64,000 nucleotides of DNA from Daucus carota subsp. sativus (Eukaryota; Streptophyta; Magnoliopsida; Apiales; Apiaceae), in assembly GCF_001625215.2 (NCBI RefSeq), contig NC_030385.2, positions 2,783,135-2,847,134 of the forward strand. Reading direction: 5' to 3'. This document shows, one piece after another, positions 11,622-22,425 of this stretch (positions are counted from its first letter, which is position 1; every line of letters starts with the position of its first letter). The translations under genes were made by a program, and so were the position numbers. The notes beneath the pieces are model-generated. The model saw only the letters and a list, made by a program, of their open reading frames with translations. It did no database searches and had not been told where the DNA came from.

Positions 11622-11735
11622 TAATTTTTCATTACTGTCTATCTCTCGCTCCATTTGCGAAATTCGGGCACCCAAGAGTCAGGAGTTCATACAATTTTAT
11701 TGCGTGAAAACCTGATGCACTGTTGTTGAGCTGAG

Positions 11736-14700
11736 ATGTGGAACTCGATGAACCCCCAAAACGAAACCCTAATAACACCCCCAACTTATAATTTCGATAT
11801 TAATTATGAAAATCAAATTCAAATTAACGAACCGCAATCGCAGCAATGGGAGGAGACAGCTCGAGCTTGGCTGTGCACGCTTCCCGAGGGCAAAATTATA
11901 AGCTCCGAAGAAATCGAAGCTTGGATTGAATCGAACCAGGCTTGTTTGCCTGATTATATTGTATCCATGCCTCGTTCTGAGCTTCACCAACACCTTGCTG
12001 CTATTTATTCTACCATTACTCGCTCCCCTCAGGTAACTGCAGTATTGTGTGTTGTTTTGTCTTTTGTTTATGTTTGCTCATATTGTGATTTTGTCAGTGT
12101 TGTTGTTAGAGTCAGAGAGAGAGAGAGAGAGGGAGAGAGAAGACTCTGAGAGGGGGAGAGAGAGAGAGAGTGTTGAAGACTCTGAGAGGGAGACTGACGG
12201 AGAGAGAGGCGGAAAGAGAGAGAGATTGAGGGAGAAGGGGGGGAGAGAGAAGACTCTGAGAGGGAGAGAGAGAGAGTGTTGTAAGACTCTGAGAGGGAGA
12301 CTGATGGAGAGGGAGAGGCGGAAAGAGAGAGAGATTGAGGGAGGGGGGGGGGGGAGGTAGGGAGGGAGGACTTTCAATATATAGTGCGTAATAACTAATA
12401 AGTAAGAGCGTTGTTCTCAGACTCAGAGAGGGAGTGAGGGTAGCTAGGTAATTCGTGTTTTAATATTAAGTGATGTTTACGTTTATCAGTTTGTGTTAGT
12501 ATGCCGGGATGTTAAATTTGAAATGTAATGCGGATACTATGTAGGTATGTCTACGAATGTTTACCTGAGGAAGATGGGCGTAGTTTCATTGATAGATAAA
12601 AGGGAGATGATGTGAGGAAGACAGGAGTAATATTATTAATAGATAAAAGAGGAGATGAGTGGCAACTGCTTGACTCTGAGGGTGATGTAACAAAGAAGAG
12701 TCAGATGTTACTATAAGTAATTTATTTTTCCTGTACTCGGGATTATTTTCTTAATTCATGGTTTTTTTGTGGATTTACGGATGGTTTTGCATTTAAAAAG
12801 TTTGACATCAACCTGAATAAGAATGCATTACCTGGTATGTTTGTGTCAGCCATGTTTAGTGCAAGTTCGATATGTTTCACTTTATTTTATACAGATACAA
12901 GCATTTAGAATTGATGCTCTACCTTTTTATTTCTTTCTTTATGGGAAGTCAGTTTTTGTAGACGGTGTTAAGAGTATGCATAACTTGCAACTGTGTGCAC
13001 TTTGTATTTGTTTAATTTTGATTGTGGTCATTTATAGAATCATTTATCCCGTGTCAGGAAAATGATGTTAACCAGGGTGACCATTCGCAAGCTCGATTTC
13101 AGCGCACTGATCAATGGAAACCAGTCTATACTTGGTTAGAGACTTTAGAAGATACTGAGGTAGTGAAGTCAAATGATATTGCAGACTGGCTATCTGCAAA
13201 CCCGGATGTCAGAGATGATTTATGCTCGAGACATTCCCGCTATCATTTGATGCATTACATAAAAAAGTGTCATGTCAAACTTCTGAAGAGAAAGGAGAGG
13301 AAGAAGGTAAATGTATTGTTACATATACAATAGCATCCCCCAACTTCTATGCATATGTATGCTTTGACTTCAACTGGCATGTATATGGAACTGATCTGTG
13401 TTCTACTTCGGACAGGGATTGGCTATCACCAAAAAAGCAAACACCGGTATAATGTCAAAAAGTGAAGGAAAAAAATTGCCAGGGCCCCTTCCATGTATGT
13501 TGCTTATTTAACTTAGTATGTGACTTGTATATTATTGAGCTTGCTAGCAACCTTTCTTATATGCCTTTTTGCTATGTGTATAATTGTTATGGGTGTAATG
13601 CATGCATGTATGTATGTCATATATAGTACTCTCTATTATGCATGACCTTAAAGTAGTCATATTTTTGGTACCAAGAGATTTCTGTTGTTATGAAAATTAT
13701 AAATCATCTGCCATTTGGATGGAAAAACTAGCAAAGACTAATTGTCACAACATACGTACAGATCTGTTGTGTTGAGGTTTGCCCTTAATTACTAGTTAGC
13801 TTTACTAAAATGAATAAGCTTTTGTGTTGATTCCTCTAAAGGGGCATATCAAAGAGAGGTAAATATTCTCATTAAAAGCAGCTTTGGTTTAAACAAATTA
13901 TGAAGTGACTGACTGGGGGTTGATGGCATATTTCTTAGTAGTAATAACCTGGCGGTCTTTCCCCATGATAATATATATGTAGGATTAAGAATTCCCTTTT
14001 CTTTTTCCTTGAAAACTGAAATAAAGCAATATTGTACTTATCATATGTATGTGCTCGACAAGTTTTTATAATCGGAATTTGAGAACATGTGTAACGTTAA
14101 GGTCTTTTAAAATTCTGCTTGCTCCTTAAAGGGCCTAAAACTTTTTAAGGTGAGATTAATCACATTATCAGCGTGGTGAAAATAGGTATTCAATATTAGA
14201 AAAAAAAAATCATTATAGAAGAGAAAAGGCCCTCTATCTCACTTTTATGTGATAAAAAACCCGGATTATCACGATGTGAAAAAAGACCCAAATTATCATT
14301 TATTAACTCTCTTTGAGAGAGCGTTTCAAGGCATAAGGCAAATGCTATATCTCGCAGCGTTTTAATCTAAACAATTTTTACAAAACTAATGGTAAACACA
14401 CGAGCTGTGCAATCATCCTAAACGCTGTACAATCACCCTAAACCGAAACTCACCTTCACTTTAAACCCCCACACACTACGACTGCTATGACTGCGATGCT
14501 TCAACAACCAGCGATCGATGATAGAAACAGAACCAGCCAAGTATTGTTACGTTGTAAAGGTTTATATCCCCGCGGATACATACATACTTTAACACTTTGA
14601 TGTATGTATATCTGTATGTTTTTGTTTTTAGCATTATTCAATTCCTGTTTATTTATTCAATTGGTTGGTGATATGCAAACTACCCTTCAAACGTTCAACG

Positions 14701-15413
14701 AACTTGCGTTTTGTTAAATTTTTAAAAATAAAACGTCTTGAACGTGAGACGATATTGCGTTGGGCCTGACAGCTGAATCGCCGGATTATCCACGTTAATA
14801 TGTTATATTGAGGGCCATTTTTCCTAAAACTGATATTTAGGGCATTAATTGTCAAAATTATGATATAATGGGCCAACACCCATCATAGAACCTGTGAGTA
14901 CCTGCTAATAAGAGTTCAAGAGACAAGAAATTTGGATGCTTGAAAGTTGTACATATGTAGCACAAATCCATTAATAAATCTACCAATTAGTTGTTACTTG
15001 GTGAAAAACTGTAATTATGTTCATCCCCCTTGTTGCAGTTCATTTATTTGGGATACACCAACACTTCAAAGCATATATTAATCAAAAATTCCTGATGAGG
15101 AGTGAAAGTGGAAATAAAATAGAGCTTTTTAAGTAATTTATTTGTAGTTTATATATACTCAATATTAAAAAATAACCTATACAATAATTGTGTAGGCTAT
15201 AGTTGTTTAGTTTACATACTTTGAGCCTAACTCCACTTTCTTATGGGCCTTGGTCCATTAGGTTTATGTAATGGTTATATATATGAGATCAGTAGATTAT
15301 TAGGAGCATTCTAGGCTATGGTAGTTGGATTATAAAGAGACTTGTTTCCATTTATTATTTATGGTAGCACATTGTTTGCTCATTATTGGGAAGTAGATAT
15401 AGATAAGAATTAG

Positions 15414-15478
<65 letters not shown>

Positions 15479-17987
15479 GGTAGTGATCAAATACAAACCA
15501 CTATATACAAAGTAAGAGAAACTAGTCACATCACCCATCCCCTAGATGCCATCACCCACCCTCTAGATGACATTATCCATCTGGAGACCACTCTCGAGCC
15601 CCCTCAATCCACCTTGGGCTCACTAGAGCCTCACCAAGGCTCTGTAGAGGCCCTAGAGGGACTCTAGACAAGTTGAAGAGCTAATACTTGGCCCCACCCC
15701 TGTCCCGCTAGGCGTACCCAGGCCTTGCCAAGGTTCAGCTCAAGGTCCATCGTCGAGGCCCACAAACCTTTCCATCCTCTTAAAATTTGTATTTTAGTTT
15801 CTATTTAGTAGTTTGTACTGTAGTAAGACTATATGTGTGTGTATGTTATGAATTTACGGAGCTTTTAAGTTGTGAGATATCTATAGTACTCTTGTAATAC
15901 TCCTTATGAAGATTATGTTTATTATGAATTAATTTAAATCGGATGAATCAGTTTTATCCCTGATCTTTAACCATTTTTGAACCTTGTCGTACATCAAGTG
16001 ATATCACTAAAATTTGCCTATTTTATTTCTACCCGATTTGCTAGCCTCACCATTTTTTGAGGGTCTAGAGAATGGGCAGTTGGACACTTTGCTGACCGAT
16101 CTACAACACTTAAACATTTTGCCTAGCCTCAAGTATAAATATCTTTTTATACAGATCCCATAGTACTTGAGGTTTTAGATTTCTAATTTGGACTATTCCA
16201 TGATATCAAAGGCATGCAGCGTGCTTAAATCCACATGGTCTTAAACTTGTAACTGTTAGAAGGCGGTTGATACAATGAAGAATTGAGAATGGATAAATTG
16301 CACATTATATGATGGAAAATGCATCAAGCGAACTAGCGAAGTCATTTTAAGTTTTTTAGAGCAAGGGTCTTGAAGTGAATTTAGATGTATAATTTGCCTG
16401 GAGCCACATAATCAGGTATAAGTAAATAATGTGGAGATCGTACAAGATCTTAAAGTTATTCAAGAATCACCCACAGACTGACAGACAAACTAAAGTAACT
16501 AGTACAACTTTGAGTACATTGCTGCGAGGTTTGGTGAGCACGCAAAGGACTTGAGATATCAGACCTGCTTATATGAATTTCGTGTAGTGTGACACCTACT
16601 TTTACTACTGAGACTTCTTTATTTGAGGTGGTTTATGGGGTGAAATTATATTTATTGAACTAGTACATCACCTGTCTACTGAACTAATGCATCATCTCTT
16701 CTATAGAGAAATTGTGAACTAGGTACCAAAATCTGGGCAAGTGGCAGTTATCAAGACTAATGAAGAAACAAATTAAGAAGATTAATGGGAAGTACAAATG
16801 GGCTAGAACAAAATTAGGCACCGAACAGATTTTAAAGTGCGGCATCTTGTTTAGCCTAATTTAAAAAATAATGTTTTCCTATTTAGCACAGAAACAAGCT
16901 CTTTCCAAGGGTGTCCTTTTAAGAAAATAGAAAGTTCTGGTGATTCTACTAACAAAATTGACCTCCCTCTTGATTAGTGACTAGTGGAGTTAGTGCTACC
17001 TTTAGTGTGGTGATTTGTCTCCTTGTTTAAAATTTGAACATTGCAAATTTCAGGACATTCTTTTTTAAGGACTTATCTTCTTGTTTAAGAAGAGAATGAA
17101 CAGGACATCAATGTTTAAGAATCCATAGTTACATGCAGAAATACGTTTATTATGCTTAGTAATTCGAATACAAAGGCATACGAAGGTATGTGGCCATAGT
17201 CATACGTTTTTTAAAATCTTTTATCAGGTCTTAGTGTCAGGTTGAACTATTTATATACTGACTAGCAGTCTGTTGACATATTTATCACTAGTTATCATCC
17301 AATGTTCCTTTACCTTGGTATGTTTGGGTATGAAGCACCCTGAACATCAGCAATCTGTTCATAAGGTTAACTGCCCTTTTTACATAAGAAATCCTCTCGG
17401 TATGTTTGGATGTGAAGCATAGTAGCACTCTGTTATAATGTTGACTTCTTTCTGACAAAGAAATCTAAATGTGAGAGTGTGAGATAATGTTGCTTAATAT
17501 ATTTATGTTGTCACTCGTTTTTGGAGTCGAGATTTGAGAACATGCGTAAACTTAAGGTCTCTTGTGGACCATTTTCAACTCATTTCGTGGGTGGAAATTA
17601 TTGTTAGAATGTTAAGACTCATAATGCAGTTTCTTAATTTATTTATAAGCGCACCAAGGTTTTCTGTTTGTATCGGTAGGGATTAGTTATATCAATTTCA
17701 AATCTTTTTAGTTGGCAGCCTATCATGTCTCATTTTATATCGATGAAAGTTGCAGGCAGTATGATGAATAATATACCACCTGATAGTGACCTGTACAAGG
17801 CAAAACGCAGCGAGGCTTCACAGAAATACGAGATGTATGTGAACATAAATATTACCTCTTTCTATCACATTTGGCACAATACTAATTCTTGTTCGCTTAC
17901 AAATTTCTTTAATGTGTTCTCAGTTTGTTAGATTTGGAGAAGCAACTTTCGTCCCTTTTTCCTAAGCCACAACTTTTGAACAAGTGA
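11736..17987 (+). CDS. conserved plant protein of unknown function with two related domains
   Basis: Five exons (11736-12032, 13058-13306, 13416-13494, 17756-17834, 17924-17987) join in frame across GT-AG introns to 255 residues. Two segments look like copies of one helical module. The first, about residues 36-90, starts WEETARAWLCTLPEGKIISS and continues EEIEAWIESN. The second, about 114-170, starts WKPVYTWLETLEDTEVVKSN and continues DIADWLSANP. Both have W-x(5-6)-WL, an acidic turn, an x-I-x-x-W-(I/L) helix and a histidine-containing third helix (SELHQHL, RYHLMHYI). A basic stretch (KLLKRKERKK) closes exon 2, and the C terminus is charged and probably coiled (YKAKRSEASQKYE, LLDLEKQLSSLF). 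I recall similar plant proteins but not a function. The module resembles a small winged-helix or HTH fold, which is inference. The frame is open throughout, so the gene is probably functional. Confidence 0.8.
12113..12360 (+). repeat. GA-rich microsatellite in intron 1
   Basis: An impure (GA)n/(GAGAGG)n tract begins 80 bp after the exon 1 donor of the 255-residue protein gene. It includes two copies of a longer unit (AAGACTCTGAGAGGGAGACTG and neighbours). Long ORFs on both strands here are repeat artefacts. Confidence 0.9.
14140..14500. other. unclassified repeat-like DNA in intron 3
   Basis: Sequence such as GCGTTTCAAGGCATAAGGCA and AAACGCTGTACAATCACCC resembles the repeated family at 21148-21480 (TTATTAACGC, AGCGTTTT motifs). 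No ends were identified. Confidence 0.3.
15416..15475. repeat. (AT)n microsatellite
   Basis: About 30 uninterrupted TA dinucleotides lie in intron 3 of the 255-residue protein gene, just left of the LTR-retrotransposon-like region. Confidence 0.95.
15480..16980 (+). mobile_element. degenerate Ty3/gypsy retrotransposon relic in intron 3
   Basis: Reading through stops and frameshifts, 16430-16980 matches the C-terminal integrase region of plant Ty3/gypsy elements. HPQTDRQTKV corresponds to the HPQTDGQTEV motif, LLRGLV to LLRCLV, and EVVYG to the FEVVYG motif. Further on come fragments of the basic tail (near 16770-16850) and of the GPFK segment (16910). The GC-rich stretch at 15500-15780 looks unlike neighbouring intron DNA and may be LTR-derived, but no paired LTRs or target duplication were found. 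The element is long dead. Confidence 0.55.
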
Positions 17988-19114
17988 ATTTAGAAATTAC
18001 GGTGGACATGTTGTGCAGACAGTACTTCCCCAATATTAAACTGATGCCGAGCTTCTTCTGACTCTCAAGTCTCATATGGTTCATATGAAGATGGAACATG
18101 TAAATTTAAATCTTTGTATATGCAATTCCAGTTCCTTGTAGTTGTAGTATTAGAATAATTTATGCTAATTTTCTTAAAGTTCAACGCAACTTATCCCTCT
18201 TGGTTATAGTTGCATATATTTTCTTTCATCAAAGAAGTTGCGGATTTCTTTCTTTCATCATAAGTTATACAGGTTACATTAGTATGAGCTAGTATCAGTT
18301 TTCGTTTGATGTTATAAATAATGTACATAATGGCGGAATGTAAATCTAGTTAACTTAAAAAACTGTACTATGTTATCAGATGGTGATGTTTATTTGTTTC
18401 TTATGGTTTTGCTGTACTAGACGGCCGCGCATGGCTCATAATAATAATATTGGACCAGGCCAGCTTTTAGCAAGTCAACTATGTATCTATCAGCCACCCA
18501 AAATCATTTTCGGCACCATGGTTGCACAACTGGATCCGAATCCAAGAGCCAACTAGTTGGTTCTTATATATAATATAAATAATTTGATTCTTAGCAATTT
18601 AGTACAAAGTTAAGAGTGTAAACTCCAACAATATTCTCCCTATATCTTTTCTCTATTTCATATTTATTCATATTGAGCTCCACTATAAAAAAAAAGGCAA
18701 GTGAAATAAGATAGTGGGAAAAGTTGAAGTGAATTGGAGGGAAGGAATTTTTTATTTTGAAAAAATAAGTTAAGAGTTATGTGGTGGCTTCTAACTCTGA
18801 GGAGAGAGAAGAGAGAAATAGGAGGTTCTTAATGATTTAAAGAGTCACTAAGAGTCTTTTGGAGTAATTTTTTTTCACTTCCTCCTCAAATCTCAAGTTA
18901 AGAGCTTAAATGAAGAGTTTCCTGGAGATGCTCTAATTATGTTATACAATTGCAATTAATTGGTTGAAAAATACTAAGATAAGTAGTTGAGAGTTGTAGA
19001 TAATATTTATGCACCAATATTTTAAATAAGACCATAACATAAATTTAAAACTATTTTGTGCACAAGGTCTCCGGTTGTGAACGACTGTAGATCCAAATTT
19101 GGATCACTCTTTTT
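17988..19114. other. intergenic DNA
   Basis: The first few hundred bases are probably 3' UTR of the 255-residue protein gene. I saw no ORF, RNA gene or bounded repeat in the rest. Confidence 0.5.
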
Positions 19115-19490
19115 AAAAATTAGATTAAATCGTGAATTTTCAATTTGACAAATGTCACATCCTGTATCATTATGGGATTATATGATAATCACGTCACATC
19201 TAGGGTTCTTTTTGAAAATGAAAATTAGGTTAAATCCCAAACTCTGTGAGATTATGTAATAATCATGTCACATATCGATTCCTTTTTGAAAATGAAAATC
19301 GGGTTAAATCCCAAACTCTTGAATTTTAACAAACGTCAGATGCCAAATCATTATGAAATTATGTGATAATTATGTCACATTCCAAGTCCTTTTTGAAAAT
19401 TAGGTAAAATACTGAACTCTGAATTTGACAATAAAATCATGTTTCGAGTCTTTTTTGAAAATTAGAATAAATCCTTAACTCCGAATTAAA
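19115..19490. repeat. diverged tandem repeat, about five units of 65-105 bp
   Basis: Five successive segments each start near ATTAG(G/A)TTAAATC..GAACTC and most end in TTTTTGAAAAT. Inside are recurring blocks TTATGTGATAATTATGTCACAT and TGACAAATGTCA. Units vary in length through internal deletions, indicating an old array. Confidence 0.7.
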
Positions 19491-20532
19491 AAATAAATTG
19501 AAATATGCTTGTTATAAAATGCAATAATTTTGATAATTCAAAAGCCAACTATCGGCTCCCAAATTTTTGATATTATTTGATAGCAGTATTTATGTTTATA
19601 AATTAAATTAAAATAATTGATGGCAACACTTATACTTATGAAGTGAATTAAAATCTTTACACTCCTCCGCATGAGATTTGGGTGTTATAGATTCTCCAAT
19701 TTAAAATTCCTTATTTGAATTCCTGTCCTTGTAAAGGCTGAAATAGATAGATCTAGAACTTTCTAACTATTATGGATACCAATTGCTATTGTGGCATCAT
19801 AGTTTTTCTAGTCCTACCTCCTGCAACTTGACTAATCAAAATTTTGAGAGTTGATTTTGATACTATATGCCACAAGTCACAACCTAGATCAAATTATGAG
19901 TATTTTTTGAATATTGAGCGAAGTCGAAACTCTGAATCCGAAAATATGTTGAAACAAACAATTTGTCCATCATAAACTCTCAAAATATCATGATTTGTTG
20001 GTACAATTAGTAATCGTAAACAGTAATTTATTAACTGAATTAAAATTCTCACGTTCCTCCACCCAAAATCTTCAAACTCGTTGACGACTTTCTTAAATCT
20101 CCGCACACAAGTTTTCAAGGTCCTCGACGTTTGAATGTCATGTTACCAAATAACAAATGCAACCAAAAATATATAAATTTGTTTGAATAATATATAAATA
20201 TAAGACAATTGTATGTATTTGTCTAATACAAATTTATATACTATATACGATATATTATATATAAAAATATTCCGTGAAAAAGAATGAGTAAAAAATAGGT
20301 ACTTAAGGTCCGGGTTCGGATGTATTAGGTCAACCAAATCCGATCCGAGTTTTTCGGATAAAGAATTGTACATTAAATTACATGAATACTTTGTGTTGCT
20401 ATTATATTAAACTTCAATATCTATCATCAATAAATATTAGTAAAAAGTATTCATGGATAAAAATCCACATCCCCGAAACCGAGAAAAGAAGATATAATTA
20501 TATCATAAATCCCTAAATTATATAACTGTAAC

Positions 20533-20728
20533 CAGTGTTGTAAAAAGCGGAAATTGAACTTAATCGATAAGTCACGGAACAAGGATTAATTGGACATTAA
20601 TTGAATTGATACGTAATTAACCGGATTGATCGGTGATTAATCGGAGATTTAATCAGTTTGGCGAGAACTTGAACAAGAATTGATCGGTGATTATTAATCG
20701 TGACTAATTACCGACTTTTAGAACAGAG
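20533..20728. mobile_element. short hAT-like MITE
   Basis: The 196-bp element starts CAGTGTTGTAAAA and ends TTTTAGAACAGAG (imperfect inverted repeats). It is flanked by the perfect 8-bp direct repeat ACTGTAAC (20525-20532, 20729-20736). The interior repeats TTAATCG/GATCGGTGATTA motifs. Non-coding. Confidence 0.8.
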
Positions 20729-21147
20729 ACTGTAACAGATGAATTAATCATATTGAAAAATTTATTTGATATCCAATTTTATTTTTCAATCTCAAAAAGT
20801 TACATTTTGATACGAAAAAGGGGGAATGATACGATAGAGAGAGGGGATGTAAGGAGAATGACGCCATAAATTATTTTACAATATTTATCAACTTTATCTT
20901 TATTTATATGGTTATATATAAATATTTAATATAGAATTAAAAAATACTCAGTATGAGGATATATTAAAATAATAATATAAATTTAATAAAATAAGTGATC
21001 TAAAATACATTTATGTTAAGTATATTTATCAACATCAAATCAAATAATAATATGATATTTTTAGAAAAAGTATAACCCGATTGCGGGTGTTGACCCCATT
21101 ATCACTATATTCATTATTAATATCCATAATATCACCATCTGAAAAAA

Positions 21148-21480
21148 TGATCTCAAATATTATTTATTAACGCAGCATCGTGTAGCGTTTTGGATATTCA
21201 TACAAAACGCAACATTGTTTAGCATACGTAAAGCTAGTTTATTTATTTATTTTACGTAGGAACTCGCAGCCGCTATCTTACGGCTACGGGTGCCACTGGG
21301 TTACACATGCTCAAATATTATTTATTAACGCAACATCGTGTAGCGTTTTGGATATCCATACAAAACGCTACATTGTTTAGCGTTCGGTTATGATTAAAAA
21401 GAACGTAACACTTGTTTATTTATTTATTTATTTATTTTACGTCGGAACCCGCAACCGTTACCCTACGGGTGTCACTGGGT
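21148..21480. repeat. tandem duplication of an unclassified ~160-bp repeat
   Basis: The sequence TCAAATATTATTTATTAACG, followed by a segment ending TAGCGTTTTGGATAT, occurs at 21151 and again at 21312. Both are followed by TTATTTATTTTACGT.GGAAC and by ACGG..ACGGGTG(C/T)CACTGGGT. The copies are about 85-90% alike by eye. No transposon termini were found. Confidence 0.7.
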
Positions 21481-21834
21481 AAACCTACGAACTCACGCAG
21501 TAGCATGCAAATTACGTGAATCATGTAAACTGCACTTAAGCGACAGGCTCTGGCCTAAGAAGACATAATCACAAATTCTCCTCCGTTTAGGAGTCGAATG
21601 TGTGACCAAGAGGATGCAAGTCCCTTTTAAAACAGCTGAACTAACGTTAGTTTATGTAACATTCTTTGAGGATTAAAAGAACATAACACTACATCATCAT
21701 CTAGCGTTCATTTAGCGTTTTGTTGAGGCTAAAATTAACAGTTTTCTAAATTGAAAATACTAATTTATGTGATGTTAATGAGTGGTATTTGGGGTCATTT
21801 TCTCAAATCCATTAGTCCGGACATTCTTCATTTT

Positions 21835-22155
21835 GACACTGTCTGAGAATTAGTGGTTAACAGTTAGCTATTAGTGGATTGAATTAAATGATTTGACTAG
21901 CTGATCGAAATTGAAATTTTGACTAGCGGATTAAATTAACAGTTTCTTGTAAAACTGTTTGGTAATAGCCGTTTGATCAGTTTTTATGACACATATCGAA
22001 ATCTCTAACCCAAAAAATTCTTCAAAATAGTTTTTTGAAAATTAATATTTGAGGTCAAATCACTATTTTAATCCGCTAACTACCAAACACTAATATTAAC
22101 AATTAGAATGATCAAACTTTTAAAATACCCCAAATTTCTAATTTTATCCCGGCCT
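21835..22155. mobile_element. decayed Tourist-like MITE, inverted copy of 10527-10899
   Basis: Its reverse complement aligns along its length with 10527-10899. It begins AGGCCGGGATAAAATTAGA, continues through GGGTTAGAGATTT and CCGCTAGTCAAAAT, and ends CAGACAGTGTC. The termini are eroded. It ends about 270 bp upstream of the phosphatase start codon. Confidence 0.65.
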
Positions 22156-22373
22156 ATAACTTCAAAACACGGCACTCGTAAGATCTTGGACCATTTTCCC
22201 CTGTGCCAAGGCGTTGATCTTAACGACCCACTGGCCACTAATAATTTATTACTAAAAATTCGTATTTTACACTTCACCTCACAAGAACTACCGGCATTAT
22301 TCTGGTAAGCTTATATTCTAACTCTCGCAGTCAAAAACAAGAATATCTCCCAGGAATCTTCTCTCCAGAAGAC

Positions 22374-22380
22374 ATATAAA
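22374..22380 (+). promoter_or_regulatory. possible TATA box of the purple acid phosphatase gene
   Basis: ATATAAA lies 46 bp upstream of the ATG at 22426. The spacing would give only a short leader, so the assignment is tentative. Confidence 0.3.
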
Positions 22381-22425
22381 CACATGTCATAGCTTAACAT
22401 CATCGATTCATCGGAGACTCCAACG

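Noticed and set aside
12049-12377. Arg/Glu-rich and Ser/Leu-rich ORFs on both strands
   Set aside because: They are translations of a GA microsatellite in intron 1 of the 255-residue protein gene.
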